From contig SVHD01000030.1 in assembly GCA_015056015.1 (NCBI GenBank), positions 1 to 33,186 of the forward strand: a DNA stretch of 33,186 nt, given 5' to 3'. The notes beneath the pieces are model-generated. The model worked only from the letters and a program-made list of their open reading frames with translations. It did not search any database and was not told the DNA's origin. Positions 6,537 through 15,893 of the stretch are shown here, one piece after another (position 1 is the first letter of the stretch; each line of letters starts with the position of its first letter). The position numbers and the translations under genes were made by a program. Origin of the DNA: Clostridiales bacterium (GTDB taxonomy: Bacteria; Bacillota; Clostridia; Christensenellales; Aristaeellaceae).

Positions 6537-7856
6537 TTACGGAATTAATTCGGCGGTGAGATCATAGGTATCCGCTTCCACGATGCGGCCCTTGACGAAC
6601 TGGCCTTCCCGGAGGGCAGCATGGCTGCGCAGCAGGATATGCCCATCCGCATCCGGGGCTTCCCACTGGGAGCGGGCGATATACAGGGGGCCCTTTTTGC
6701 CGGTAATCAGCAGCTTTTCTTCCTTGCCGATGCGCAATTGATTGCGTTCCAGGCTGATATGGGCCTGCAGGGTCATCAGGCGGCTCAATCTTTCTTCCTT
6801 GAGTTCTTCGGGAATCTGATCGGGCATATCTGCGGCGGGGGTATCATCCTCGGGGGAGAAGGCAAAGGCGCCCATCCGGTCAAAGGCCATTTCTTCGGTA
6901 AAAGCCATCAGTTCTTCAAAATCGGCGTCCGTTTCCCCGGGGAAGCCCACGATGAAGGTGGTGCGCAGGCAAAAGCCCATGCTGCGGGCGGTGGTGAGCA
7001 TCTTTTTAATATGCTCCACGGTACCGCGGCGATTCATTTTTTTCAGCAGCCGGGGAACGGCGTGCTGTAGGGGCAGATCCAGATATTTGCAGATTTTATC
7101 ATGGGCCGCCATGGTTTCAAGCAGCTTCATATTGGTTTCATCAGGATACATATACAGCGCCCGCAGCCATTCCACCCCGGGGATGGAAACGGCCTCTTCC
7201 ATCAGGGAGGCCAGGGAATCGCCGGTTTCAACGCCGTAGCGGGTGGTATCCTGTGCAATGAGGATATGCTCCTTCACGCCCTTTTCGGAAAGGGAGCGCA
7301 TTTCGGAAAGAATATCCTTCCGGCTGCGGGAACGATATCCGCCCCGGATCAGGGGAATGGCGCAATAGGCGCATTTATTATCGCAGCCGTCGCCGGTTTT
7401 GATATAGGCGGAATAAGGCGGTGTGGTGAGCACCCGGCCGCATTCCAGGAAGCCCTCGGTGCGCTCCGTGTTGATGGTGCGCCGGCCGTTTAAGGCGGCG
7501 GTGAGATGGGCGATCAGATTGCCATACTGGGATACGCCCAGCAGACAGTCGATTTCGGGAATTTCCGAGGCGATATCCGCTTCGTAGCGCTGGGTCAGGC
7601 AGCCGGTAACGCACAGCACCCGGCAGCTGCCGTTTTCCTTTAATTCAGCCATTTCCAGAATGGATGCAATGGATTCCTCCTTGGCAGGGTTAATAAAGCC
7701 GCAGGTGTTGACGATGATAATTTCCGCGTCCCTGGCGTCGGGGGTGATGATACAGCCGGCGTCGCGCAGCAGGGAGAGCATCTGCTCCGAATCTACCTGA
7801 TTTTTCACGCAGCCCAGAGAAATCATCCCGGCCTTCAGGCCCTTCAAGCTTTCCAT
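6537..7856 (-). CDS. rimO: Ribosomal protein S12 methylthiotransferase RimO
   Basis: RimO adds a methylthio group to a conserved Asp of ribosomal protein S12 (uS12). The 439-residue protein has the N-terminal UPF0004 domain with C16 (GCVKNQVDSE), C52 (NTCGFINPAKEES) and C86 for the auxiliary cluster, the radical SAM motif C158-x3-C162-x2-C165 in GDGCDNKCAYCAIP, the RimO-type stretch IRGGYRSR, and a C-terminal TRAM region. The sequence GFINPAKEESI marks RimO against MiaB. The ATG at 7856 has AAAGGAGG nine bases upstream. The gene is monocistronic, with its own terminator, and is divergent from the flavoprotein operon. Confidence 0.95.
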   Translation of the reverse strand: MESLKGLKAGMISLGCVKNQVDSEQMLSLLRDAGCIITPDARDAEIIIVNTCGFINPAKEESIASILEMAELKENGSCRVLCVTGCLTQRYEADIASEIPEIDCLLGVSQYGNLIAHLTAALNGRRTINTERTEGFLECGRVLTTPPYSAYIKTGDGCDNKCAYCAIPLIRGGYRSRSRKDILSEMRSLSEKGVKEHILIAQDTTRYGVETGDSLASLMEEAVSIPGVEWLRALYMYPDETNMKLLETMAAHDKICKYLDLPLQHAVPRLLKKMNRRGTVEHIKKMLTTARSMGFCLRTTFIVGFPGETDADFEELMAFTEEMAFDRMGAFAFSPEDDTPAADMPDQIPEELKEERLSRLMTLQAHISLERNQLRIGKEEKLLITGKKGPLYIARSQWEAPDADGHILLRSHAALREGQFVKGRIVEADTYDLTAELIP

Positions 7857-7887
7857 AAATCCATGCCTCCTTTGAATGAACGAATGT

Positions 7888-7917
7888 ATTTTATCATAAA
7901 GCCTGCCCGGGATACAA
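7888..7917 (-). promoter_or_regulatory. probable promoter of rimO
   Basis: On the minus strand TTGTAT (7912-7917) and TAAAAT (7888-7893) are 18 bases apart. The fit is fair rather than strong. Confidence 0.5.
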
Positions 7918-7935
7918 GAGGAAATGGAAATCTGT

Positions 7936-7964
7936 TTGAATTTGGCATGGATGCGTGCTATAAT
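7936..7964 (+). promoter_or_regulatory. sigma-A promoter of the flavoprotein-dtd-MBL-hemZ operon
   Basis: TTGAAT (7936-7941), a 17-base spacer and TATAAT (7959-7964) lie 25 bases before the first start codon. Confidence 0.85.
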
Positions 7965-7988
7965 ACAAAATGGTAAGGAGGGCTCAAA

Positions 7989-9596
7989 ATGCTGCGGGTA
8001 AATAATCTGAAAATTTCTCTGGATGCAGGTCCGGATGCGCCCCTGGAAGCGGCGCTGAAAAAAATCAAGGCCCCGAAGGATCAGGTGCTCTCCTGGCGGA
8101 TCAGCAAAAAGAGCGTGGACGCCCGGGATAAGGGCGATGTACATTTTGTGATGGCGGTGGATCTGAAATTAAGGAAGGAAGAAATTTATCTTCGCGCCGC
8201 CAAACCCGGAACGGTGAATCAGGTTTCGGGAATATCTGCGCCCCGGTTTATTCAGAAAAGCTATGACGGCCTGCGCCCTGTGGTGGCGGGTTTTGGCCCG
8301 GCGGGGCTTTTTGCGGCGCTGACCCTGGCCCGTGCCGGCCTTCGCCCCATCGTGCTGGAGCGGGGCGAACGGGTGGACAAGCGGGCAAAAACCACCGAAA
8401 TTTTTGCCGCCACCGGGAATCTCAATCCTGAAAGCAATATTCAGTTTGGGGAAGGCGGCGCCGGGGCCTTTTCCGATGGAAAACTGACTACCGGCATCAA
8501 GGATAAGCGCTGCCAGTGGGTATTGAAGGAATTATGCGATCATGGTGCGCCGGAGGAAATTCTGTATCTGGCCCGGCCACATATCGGCACCGATAAATTG
8601 CCCGGGGTGGTGGCCGCCATCCGGGAGGAAATATTGGCCCTTGGCGGCGACGTGCGCTTTTCCACCAAGCTGACGGGGATCAAAAAAGCAGCGGGCGGCA
8701 TATGCGCCGTTTCCTATAAAAACGATGAAGGAGAGGGCGAAATCGAAACGGACGCCCTGATCATCGCCATCGGTCACAGCGCCAGCGATACCCAGCAGAT
8801 GCTCTTTATGAGCGGGGTGGATATGATGCAAAAGCCATTTTCCGTGGGCGCACGCATTGAGCATCCCCAATCCCTTATCAATCAGAGCCAGTATGGCCGC
8901 TTTGCAAAGCATCCGGCCCTGGGCGCGGCGGAATATCATTTATCCACCAAACTCCGGGATGGCCGGGGAGCCTATACCTTCTGCATGTGCCCGGGGGGTA
9001 CGGTGGTGCCTGCTGCCAGCCGGCTGGGCGGCGTATGCGTAAACGGCATGAGCGCCTTTGCACGGGATGGGGAAAACGCCAATGCGGCGCTGCTGATTGA
9101 CGTAAGAACGGAAGATTTCGGGGATGATCATCCCCTGGCAGGCTATGAACTGCAAAGAATATGGGAAAGCAGGGCCTTCCGCGCCGGCGGCGGGGATTAC
9201 AGGGCCCCGGCCCAGCTGGCGGGGGATTTGCTCTCCGGCAAGGAAAGCAAGGAATTAAGAGGCGTAAAGCCCACCTATCGCCCGGGAGTAACCTGCGGAG
9301 ATTTGAGGGCGGTGCTGCCGGATTTTGCCTACCAGGGCCTGCGGGAAGCCATTCTTGCTTTTGATCGGCAATTGAAGGGCTTTGCTCTGCCGGACGCCGT
9401 GCTCACAGGGGTGGAAAGCCGCTCTTCCTGCCCGGTGCGTTTGCCCCGGGATCAGCGATACGAAAGCAATATAGCCGGGCTCTATCCCTGCGGGGAGGGC
9501 GCAGGCTATGCCGGGGGCATCATGAGCGCCGCCGTGGACGGCGTTCGGGTGGCCGAAGCGATTCTCAAGAATAAAGGCATGATGGAGGAAAATTAA
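7989..9596 (+). CDS. FAD-dependent dehydrogenase, COG2509 type
   Basis: This 535-residue flavoprotein belongs to a widespread but poorly characterised family. The first 90 residues form a small alpha/beta domain rich in Lys that precedes the dinucleotide fold. G101-F-G-P-A-G106 in VVAGFGPAGLFAAL is the Rossmann FAD-binding loop, with E120-region LERGERVDKR following. SNIQFGEGGAGAFSDGKLTT is the family signature, and GEGAGYAGGIMSAAVDG near the C-terminus is the second FAD contact. No membrane segments are visible. The ATG has AAGGAGGG seven bases upstream. It heads a four-gene operon and stops one base before dtd. A role in thiol, quinone or tRNA-linked redox chemistry cannot be chosen from the sequence. 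Confidence 0.85.
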   Translation: MLRVNNLKISLDAGPDAPLEAALKKIKAPKDQVLSWRISKKSVDARDKGDVHFVMAVDLKLRKEEIYLRAAKPGTVNQVSGISAPRFIQKSYDGLRPVVAGFGPAGLFAALTLARAGLRPIVLERGERVDKRAKTTEIFAATGNLNPESNIQFGEGGAGAFSDGKLTTGIKDKRCQWVLKELCDHGAPEEILYLARPHIGTDKLPGVVAAIREEILALGGDVRFSTKLTGIKKAAGGICAVSYKNDEGEGEIETDALIIAIGHSASDTQQMLFMSGVDMMQKPFSVGARIEHPQSLINQSQYGRFAKHPALGAAEYHLSTKLRDGRGAYTFCMCPGGTVVPAASRLGGVCVNGMSAFARDGENANAALLIDVRTEDFGDDHPLAGYELQRIWESRAFRAGGGDYRAPAQLAGDLLSGKESKELRGVKPTYRPGVTCGDLRAVLPDFAYQGLREAILAFDRQLKGFALPDAVLTGVESRSSCPVRLPRDQRYESNIAGLYPCGEGAGYAGGIMSAAVDGVRVAEAILKNKGMMEEN

Positions 9597-9597
9597 G

Positions 9598-10047
9598 ATG
9601 CGCTGCGTAGTGCAAAGAGTTTCGGAAGCGTATGTGACGGTGGAAGGCAGGGAAACGGGCAGGATTCAAAAGGGCCTGTGCTGCCTGATCGGCGTGGAAG
9701 TGGGCGATACGGAAAAGGACGCCGTTTATATGGCGGGAAAAATCGCCAAGCTGCGGATTTTTGAAGATGAAAATGAAAAGATGAATCTTTCTGTCAAGGA
9801 TGTGCAGGGGGGCGTGTTGGCGGTAAGCCAGTTTACATTGCTTGGGGACGCCAGGGGCCAGAATCGCCCCGGTTTTACCAAGGCGGAAAATCCGGAACGG
9901 GCCAATGAATTATATGAAGTAACCTGCGCGGAAATCAGAAAGCTGGGCGTGCCGGTGGAAAACGGCGTTTTCCGCACCCATATGATGGTGCATCTGATCA
10001 ATGACGGGCCGGTGACCATCCTGCTGGACAGCAAAAAGGAATTTTAA
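9598..10047 (+). CDS. dtd: D-aminoacyl-tRNA deacylase
   Basis: DTD hydrolyses D-amino acids (and glycine) mischarged on tRNA, in the cytoplasm, as a homodimer. The 149-residue length is typical. SQFTL at 77-81 and NDGPVTI at 135-141, which carries the cross-subunit Gly-Pro motif that rejects L-amino acids, are intact. The ATG follows the preceding stop by one base, and GGAGG lies inside the end of the upstream gene, so translation is probably coupled. dtd next to an MBL-fold hydrolase and hemZ is a common clostridial order. Confidence 0.96.
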   Translation: MRCVVQRVSEAYVTVEGRETGRIQKGLCCLIGVEVGDTEKDAVYMAGKIAKLRIFEDENEKMNLSVKDVQGGVLAVSQFTLLGDARGQNRPGFTKAENPERANELYEVTCAEIRKLGVPVENGVFRTHMMVHLINDGPVTILLDSKKEF

Positions 10048-10057
10048 GGAGCCATAT

Positions 10058-10648
10058 ATGAAAGTAGAAACCCTGATCGTAGGCCCGTTGCAAACCAATT
10101 GCTATCTGGTTTCCCGGGATGAGGGGAATGAAGTGATCGTGATTGATCCTGCCGGGGACGGAGAAAAAATTCTTTCCGCCGTCGGGGAACGGAAAATTGC
10201 CGCGGTTTTGCTCACCCATGGGCATTTTGATCATACCGGGGCCCTGAAATATTTTACGGATTATCCGATCTACATTCATCCGGCGGATGAAATTATGCTC
10301 ACCGATCCTGCCTGGAGCGTGGGCGCAAAATTCGGGGATCTGGAAGCCCGGCCTGCCGCCACGGATTTTATTCAGGAGGGCAGCAAAATCCATCTGGCAG
10401 GGCTGGATATTTCCGTCATGCATCTGCCCGGGCATACCCTGGGCGGGGTGGCCTATGAAATTGACGATGTGCTTTTTACCGGGGATACCCTCTTTTGCCA
10501 TGCCTATGGCCGGGTGGATCATCCCGGCGGGGATCTTTCCGTGCTGATGGGATCTCTCAAGCGGCTGCTGAAGCTGGAAAAGAATTATTATGTGCTGCCC
10601 GGCCACGGGCGGCCAACCACCATTTTTCAGGAAAGGGGATACGCATGA
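10058..10648 (+). CDS. MBL-fold metallohydrolase, glyoxalase-II-like
   Basis: The 196-residue protein has the complete metallo-beta-lactamase metal site: H54-x-H56-x-D58-H59 in LLTHGHFDH, H126 in HLPGHTLGG, D143 in FTGDTLF and H183 in LPGHGRPT. Its short length and GHTxGG/GRxD pattern place it with the glyoxalase-II-like (YcbL/GloC-type) thioester hydrolases, which hydrolyse S-lactoylglutathione or similar thioesters. The actual substrate is not determined, and this organism may lack glutathione. AAGGAG lies just upstream. Its stop overlaps the hemZ start (ATGA). Confidence 0.9.
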   Translation: MKVETLIVGPLQTNCYLVSRDEGNEVIVIDPAGDGEKILSAVGERKIAAVLLTHGHFDHTGALKYFTDYPIYIHPADEIMLTDPAWSVGAKFGDLEARPAATDFIQEGSKIHLAGLDISVMHLPGHTLGGVAYEIDDVLFTGDTLFCHAYGRVDHPGGDLSVLMGSLKRLLKLEKNYYVLPGHGRPTTIFQERGYA

Positions 10649-12102
10649 TAGTTTCTCTTTATACCCCCACGCTGCAATTTTCCAATGATATGGCGGATGT
10701 GGTGCGGATTTTCCTGGGAAATATTGAATTAAAGCTCAATGAACCCGGGGGAGAGCTGGTGCTGCGGCACACGGAAGAAACGGAAGAAAATTGCCGCATC
10801 TGCCATCTGGAAGCGTCGGGCGTATTTTCCGGAAAGGCAGAAAGCCGCCAGGAAATATTGGAAAACGCCCTGCTGGAAAAACGATTTCATAAGCGCCAGA
10901 TCAAGCAGGCGATTTATGAAGTGATGAAGGCGGCCCTGGGCCGCACGCCCCCCTGGGGATCCCTGACCGGGATTCGCCCCACCCGGCTGATTTATGAGGG
11001 CATGAGCCGGGGACTGACCCGGGAGCAGGCGACGGATGAAGTGCAGAAAACCTTCGATGTACATCCTGAAAAGGCGGAATTGCTGTCCCAGATCGTATCC
11101 GTGCAGCAGGCCTTGCCCCAGCCGAAGAACACCGAAGTGGATCTGTATGTGGGGATTCCTTTCTGCGTATCCCGTTGTGCCTATTGCTCCTTTTTGAGCG
11201 GCGAAGTGGGGAAGGGCAAGGATCTGCCCCCGTATGTGGACGCCCTGGAAAGGGAAATTGCGGCCACGCTGCAATTGATCGAAGAAAAGGGCTTAAAGCC
11301 CCGGGCTTTCTATATGGGCGGCGGCACGCCCACCTCCCTTTCCGCGCCTTTGCTGGATCGGGTGCTCACGGCGGCCCGCCCCTTTATCGACCGGTCCTGC
11401 GAAGTGACGGTGGAAGCGGGAAGACCCGATACCATTGATGCGGAAAAACTGCAGGTGATCCGGGATCACGGGGCTACCCGCATTTCCGTGAATCCCCAGA
11501 CCATGCATGACGCCACCCTGGAAAAGATCGGCCGGCGGCATACCACCGCGCAGACGGAAAATGCCTATGCCCTGGCCAGAAAAGCGGGCTTTTCCCATAT
11601 CAATATGGATTTGATTGCGGGTCTTCCCGGGGAAAACCTGGATATGTTTTTGCAGACGCTGGCGTGGAGCGAAATGCTGCATCCCGAAAGCCTCACCGTG
11701 CATACCCTTTCCATCAAGCGATCCAGCCTGCTGCATCTGTGGGAGGCTCAGCTGCCGGATGGAGAAATGGTTGGGCAGATGGTGGATGCTGGCAGAAGCG
11801 CCGCAAAAAATCGCGGCATGGCGCCCTATTATCTCTATCGGCAGAAATATATGGCGGGCAATCTGGAAAATGTGGGCTATGCCCTGCCCGGCCATGCCTG
11901 TCTCTATAATATTGATATGATGGAAGAAACCGCCAATGTATTGGCGGTGGGCGCGGGCGCCATCAGCAAGCGTGTGCAGCCCAGCATCGGCCGGATTGAA
12001 AGGGCCCCCAACGTCAGCGAAATCAGCCATTATATCAGCCGCGTGGATGAAATGCTGGAACGCAAACGCGCGCTCTGGCAGGAAATCTGGCCGGATTTAT
12101 GA
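10645..12102 (+). CDS. hemZ: HemZ-type coproporphyrinogen III dehydrogenase, radical SAM
   Basis: The 485-residue protein has an N-terminal region of about 165 residues, including PWGSLTGIRPTRL (103-115), that is specific to the HemZ subfamily, then the radical SAM core with C174-x3-C178-x2-C181 in GIPFCVSRCAYCSF. YMGGGTPTSL, a substitute for the GGGTPS motif of HemN, and ISVNPQTMHD follow. HemN proteins convert coproporphyrinogen III to protoporphyrinogen IX without oxygen; HemZ is the clostridial/bacilli paralogue and its activity is less firmly established. The start ATG at 10645 overlaps the upstream stop. It is last in the operon; no clear terminator follows before the next promoter. Confidence 0.92.
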   Translation: MIVSLYTPTLQFSNDMADVVRIFLGNIELKLNEPGGELVLRHTEETEENCRICHLEASGVFSGKAESRQEILENALLEKRFHKRQIKQAIYEVMKAALGRTPPWGSLTGIRPTRLIYEGMSRGLTREQATDEVQKTFDVHPEKAELLSQIVSVQQALPQPKNTEVDLYVGIPFCVSRCAYCSFLSGEVGKGKDLPPYVDALEREIAATLQLIEEKGLKPRAFYMGGGTPTSLSAPLLDRVLTAARPFIDRSCEVTVEAGRPDTIDAEKLQVIRDHGATRISVNPQTMHDATLEKIGRRHTTAQTENAYALARKAGFSHINMDLIAGLPGENLDMFLQTLAWSEMLHPESLTVHTLSIKRSSLLHLWEAQLPDGEMVGQMVDAGRSAAKNRGMAPYYLYRQKYMAGNLENVGYALPGHACLYNIDMMEETANVLAVGAGAISKRVQPSIGRIERAPNVSEISHYISRVDEMLERKRALWQEIWPDL

Positions 12103-12129
12103 ACGAAATGGGAAGCTTGAAGGATTTGC

Positions 12130-12158
12130 TTGACGGCAGACCGGTAAAATAGTATAAT
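12130..12158 (+). promoter_or_regulatory. strong sigma-A promoter of the secD-like gene
   Basis: TTGACG (12130-12135), a 17-base spacer and TATAAT (12153-12158). The leader is about 70 bases long and holds a small hairpin (ACGCG-TTTTT-CGCGT, 12182-12196). Confidence 0.85.
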
Positions 12159-12233
12159 GAATGGGTATATTACCGGCTGGAACGCGTTTTTCGCGTCAAA
12201 AAGGATAACAAAAACGAGAGGAAGAGATTATTT

Positions 12234-13499
12234 ATGTCCAAGGCTGTAAAGACCCGTAAACCCCTGAGCGCGCAGGCAAAGGGCATCGCTTGCCTGGCGG
12301 TGCTGCTGGCACTGCTGATCTTCGTTTCCTGCATTTCCATCGGCGGCATGAAGCTGGATGCTTCCGGCGTGAATATCCTTCTGCCTTGGGTGCCTGTATG
12401 CAGCGAAGACTGGCCCCAGTCCCTGCCCCTGAGCCGTACTTTGGGCGGCAGCACCTGCGTGGATTATACCGTTACCCTGCCTGAAGGCGGCGATATCAAC
12501 GCCGTTGTGGAAACCCTCAATGCCCGTCTGGACGGCATGGGCGAAACCGACCGCGAAGTGAAGGCGGAAGGCGAAACCATCCATGTGGAACTGCGCGAAA
12601 TGGATCATGATTATATGCATGGTCTCCTCTCTCTGGCCACCATGCCTGGTATGTTTGATTTCGTGGATGCCAACGGCGTGGGCCTGCTCACCGAAAAGGA
12701 TATCACCGACGTGCAGGTGGGCTATAACAGCACCGGCACCAGCCTTGTGATGACCCTGACCGTTTCCGAAGAAGCCGTGGCCGCCCTGGCCGGCAATACC
12801 ATGGTCAGCGTTTACTGCGATGGCAGCCAGGTGACCACCTATGCCTTCGTTTCCGGCAATCAGATCACCATCAACCTTACCGATTACAACACCGCTTCCA
12901 ATCTGGCCTTCCTGCTCAATACCGGCGCCATTGAAGCGACCCTGACCGAAAGCGGCGAAACCGAAAACGAAGCCGCCGGCAAGGCTGCCCTGACCGTGAC
13001 CCTGATTGCCGCCGCCCTGCTGCTGGTCGCCGCGCTGGTTTACCTGATCATGAAGGGCAAGCTCACCGGCGTTGCCGCCATCCTGACCGCTTGGTGCGCC
13101 GTGATGCTGGGCATGTTCTTTGTCGCCACCATCGTGGTTCCCTCCGTTGCCGCGCTGAATGTGGGCTGCCTGATCGCCATGCTCATCGCCCTGCTGCTGG
13201 TTCTGTTCACTGCCGTTACCCGCACCGAATCCATCAGCAAGCAGATCAGCGAAGGCTATGGCCCCAAGCAGGCTACCAAGCTGGGTCTGCGCACCTGCGC
13301 CAAGATCGTCTGGATTGCCCATGGCGCCGTGCTGGCCCTTTCCCTGATCCTGATGATCTTCAAGTTCTCCGAAGCTGTTGGCTATACTCTGTGCGCCGGC
13401 GTTGTGGCCAGCGCCATCGTGACCGTGCTCTTCCGTGCTTTCCAGGCCTGCTTCACTGCCATCTGCAAGAAGCCCGCGCTGTTTGGCAAGGTAAAGTAA
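12234..13499 (+). CDS. SecD-like membrane protein, degenerate and stand-alone
   Basis: The 421-residue protein has one N-terminal membrane segment (about 17-36), a large extracytoplasmic region (about 37-248) and five further hydrophobic segments (about 251-405), the SecD topology. Extracytoplasmic stretches match SecD in order: AVVETLNARLDGMGETDREV (90-109), a GEXIHVEL strand, MPGMFDFVDANG, and a final segment ending in ASNLAFLLNTGAIEATL, like the sALLxSGALP end of the P1 head. After the fourth segment, ESISKQISEGYGPKQATKLG mirrors the loop after the SecD DAN motif, but F325 occupies the place of the conserved Asp. SecD/SecF use proton flow to complete Sec export. No secF is adjacent. GAGAGGAAGAG precedes the ATG. 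Codon use looks biased towards highly expressed genes. It sits directly upstream of recJ, as secDF does in many clostridia. Confidence 0.65.
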   Translation: MSKAVKTRKPLSAQAKGIACLAVLLALLIFVSCISIGGMKLDASGVNILLPWVPVCSEDWPQSLPLSRTLGGSTCVDYTVTLPEGGDINAVVETLNARLDGMGETDREVKAEGETIHVELREMDHDYMHGLLSLATMPGMFDFVDANGVGLLTEKDITDVQVGYNSTGTSLVMTLTVSEEAVAALAGNTMVSVYCDGSQVTTYAFVSGNQITINLTDYNTASNLAFLLNTGAIEATLTESGETENEAAGKAALTVTLIAAALLLVAALVYLIMKGKLTGVAAILTAWCAVMLGMFFVATIVVPSVAALNVGCLIAMLIALLLVLFTAVTRTESISKQISEGYGPKQATKLGLRTCAKIVWIAHGAVLALSLILMIFKFSEAVGYTLCAGVVASAIVTVLFRAFQACFTAICKKPALFGKVK

Positions 13500-13510
13500 G
13501 ACGATATTTC

Positions 13511-13545
13511 AGGGTGCCGGTTTTCCTTCCGGCACCCTCTTTTTA
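13511..13545 (+). terminator. intrinsic terminator after the secD-like gene
   Basis: GGGTGCCGG (13512-13520) pairs perfectly with CCGGCACCC (13529-13537) and is followed by a T-rich run. Confidence 0.9.
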
Positions 13546-13577
13546 CTCTTTTTCAGAAGAAATTCGGAGGATCAAGC

Positions 13578-15893
13578 ATGCTGAAACTGCGCCTTTCGCC
13601 CTTTTCGGGCGCCGCGATGAATTGGCCCGGCATCCCGGAATGGATGACGCGGCTGCTTTTGGCGCGCGGTGTGAAAACGGCGCAGGAGGCCCAGGCTTTT
13701 TTGCATCCGGATTTTGATCAGATTCGCCCGCCCTTTGCCCTGCCTGGCATGGAGCGGGCGGCGGCTATTTTGCGCAAGGCCGCAGAAGACGGAAAAAAGG
13801 TGGCCGTTTACGGGGATTATGATGTGGATGGCGTATGCGCTGCCGCGATCCTGGGGGATACCCTGGAAAGCATGGGGGTGGATTTCCGGATTTATATTCC
13901 CGATCGGCATGAAGAGGGCTATGGCCTGAATATTCCCGCGGTCACCATGCTGGCTGAGGAATGCCAGGTACTGGTGACGGTGGACTGCGGCATTACCAGC
14001 CTGGATGAGGTGCGCGCCGCCCGGGAAGCGGGGATGGAAGTGATCGTGACGGATCATCACAGGCCCGGCGAAATATTGCCTGACGCTCATGCGGTGGTAT
14101 CGCCGCTGATTGAGGATTATCCCTTTCCCTATCTTTGCGGGGCCGGGGTGGCATGGAAGGTTTCCCTGGCGCTGCTGGGAGAGGATGCAAAAAGGCTGAT
14201 GGAATTGGCGGCCCTGGCCACCATTGCGGATATGGTGCCCCTGACGGGGGAAAACCGGGCCATTGTGGCCCTTGGGCTGGGGATGCTGGAAAATACCCGG
14301 CGTCCCGGTTTAAGGGCGCTGATGGAGGCTTCCGGCGTCAGCGGAAAGATTGATAGTCAGCAGGTGGCCTTCCAGATTGCGCCCCGCATGAATGCCTGCG
14401 GAAGAATGGAATCGGCCAGAACGGCCCTGGAAATGCTGATTACCCGGGATGAAAGCCGGGCCCAATCCCTGGCCCTGAAAATGGATCGGCTGAATCAGGA
14501 ACGCAAAAATCAGGAGCAGCAGGTGGTTCGGGAGGCGGAAGATCAGGTGCAGCAGATGGATCTGGTGGAAAGCCGGGCCATCGTGGTCTGCGGTGAAAAC
14601 TGGAACAGCGGCGTGGTGGGCCTGGCGGCCGGAAAGATTGCCGAAAAATATGCCTATCCCACCGTGGCCCTTTCCCTGGAGGGGGATACCTGCGTCGGCA
14701 GCGCAAGAAGCGCCGGGAATGTGGATATCCACGCCGCCCTTTCGGAATGCGCCGATTTATTTCTCCGCTTTGGCGGCCATAAGCAGGCGGCGGGCCTGAC
14801 CATGAAGGCGGAAAATTTGCCCGCTTTCCGGGATCGGCTTTCCCGGGCGGTGGCGGCACAGACCGGGGATCAGCCCTGTATTCCCGAAATTATCTGCGAT
14901 GGGGAATTATCCCTTTCCCAGGTGACGGAGGAAACGGTTGCCATGCTTTCCATGCTGGAGCCCTGCGGCATGGGCAATCCCGAGCCCCGGTTTTTATGCC
15001 GGGATGTGGAGGCTCTTTCCCTTCGGGCAGTAGGCACCCAGGGCAAGCATCTCAAATGCACCTTCCAGCAGGGGCTGGATTTGCGGGATGGTATTTTCTT
15101 TGGCGGCGGCGAATGGGCGGGCACTTCCGCCGGGCTTTTCCAAATGGCCTTTACGCCCACGATCAATGAATTCCGGGGAAAAATCAGCGCGGAATGCCGG
15201 GTGCATGCCCTGGCCATGCAGGAGGCCACATTGCCCCATGATCCGGGCCGGGAAGCGGTATCCCTGCTGAAGGAAAAAAGGGGCGCCGTTTCTCTTCCCT
15301 TGCTTACAGAAGCGGAACTGGACGGGCTGATGGAAAAGGGCCAGGGGATGCTGCTGGTATGCCGGTGCCTGGCAACGGCGCTTTCCCTGAAGGCGCGCTA
15401 TCCCCAGGCGGATTTCACCCTGGAAAATGCCCGGGATCCCCGGGCCTACCATACGATTTTTCTTTACGGAAATGCAGCATCTGCTTGCACAAGTTTTCGC
15501 CATGTGGTATTATGCGACGGTGACCTGGGAGAAGGGGAGAGCTACCGGGCGGCGTGCACGGGCGCGAAAATCAGCGCCATGCCCATGACTGCAGCGCTGA
15601 AGAGCCTGTTATCCCGGATGTATGTGGAAAAAGATATGCTGCGTGCCTGTTATGTCAGATTAAAGGGCGCGCTTCCCCGGGATCTGATGGATTTTTCCAA
15701 TCAATCCGGCCTGGATATCCCCCGGGCGGCATTTGCATTGACCGTGCTTTCGGAAATGGGATTGATTTCTTATTCGCCTTTTCCATTTTCCGTTTCTATT
15801 TTGCCGATGGTGAAAAAAGATCCATCGGAAAACCAGTTGTTTTGCCTGGCGCAGCAGGCGAGGGAGGAAATGAATGGCCTACACAGCTTATGA
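13578..15893 (+). CDS. recJ: Single-stranded-DNA-specific exonuclease RecJ
   Basis: RecJ degrades single-stranded DNA 5' to 3' in recombination and mismatch/base excision repair. The 771-residue protein carries the DHH phosphoesterase motifs: GDYDVDGVCAAA with D80, D82 and D84; VTVDCGI with D136; and VTDHHRPG with D159-H160-H161. The DHHA1 motif RFGGHKQAAGLTM begins near residue 396, followed by an OB-type region and a C-terminal extension of about 200 residues with weaker similarity, as often seen in Gram-positive RecJ. CGGAGG precedes the ATG. The reading frame runs 20 bases into relA. Confidence 0.95.
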   Translation: MLKLRLSPFSGAAMNWPGIPEWMTRLLLARGVKTAQEAQAFLHPDFDQIRPPFALPGMERAAAILRKAAEDGKKVAVYGDYDVDGVCAAAILGDTLESMGVDFRIYIPDRHEEGYGLNIPAVTMLAEECQVLVTVDCGITSLDEVRAAREAGMEVIVTDHHRPGEILPDAHAVVSPLIEDYPFPYLCGAGVAWKVSLALLGEDAKRLMELAALATIADMVPLTGENRAIVALGLGMLENTRRPGLRALMEASGVSGKIDSQQVAFQIAPRMNACGRMESARTALEMLITRDESRAQSLALKMDRLNQERKNQEQQVVREAEDQVQQMDLVESRAIVVCGENWNSGVVGLAAGKIAEKYAYPTVALSLEGDTCVGSARSAGNVDIHAALSECADLFLRFGGHKQAAGLTMKAENLPAFRDRLSRAVAAQTGDQPCIPEIICDGELSLSQVTEETVAMLSMLEPCGMGNPEPRFLCRDVEALSLRAVGTQGKHLKCTFQQGLDLRDGIFFGGGEWAGTSAGLFQMAFTPTINEFRGKISAECRVHALAMQEATLPHDPGREAVSLLKEKRGAVSLPLLTEAELDGLMEKGQGMLLVCRCLATALSLKARYPQADFTLENARDPRAYHTIFLYGNAASACTSFRHVVLCDGDLGEGESYRAACTGAKISAMPMTAALKSLLSRMYVEKDMLRACYVRLKGALPRDLMDFSNQSGLDIPRAAFALTVLSEMGLISYSPFPFSVSILPMVKKDPSENQLFCLAQQAREEMNGLHSL

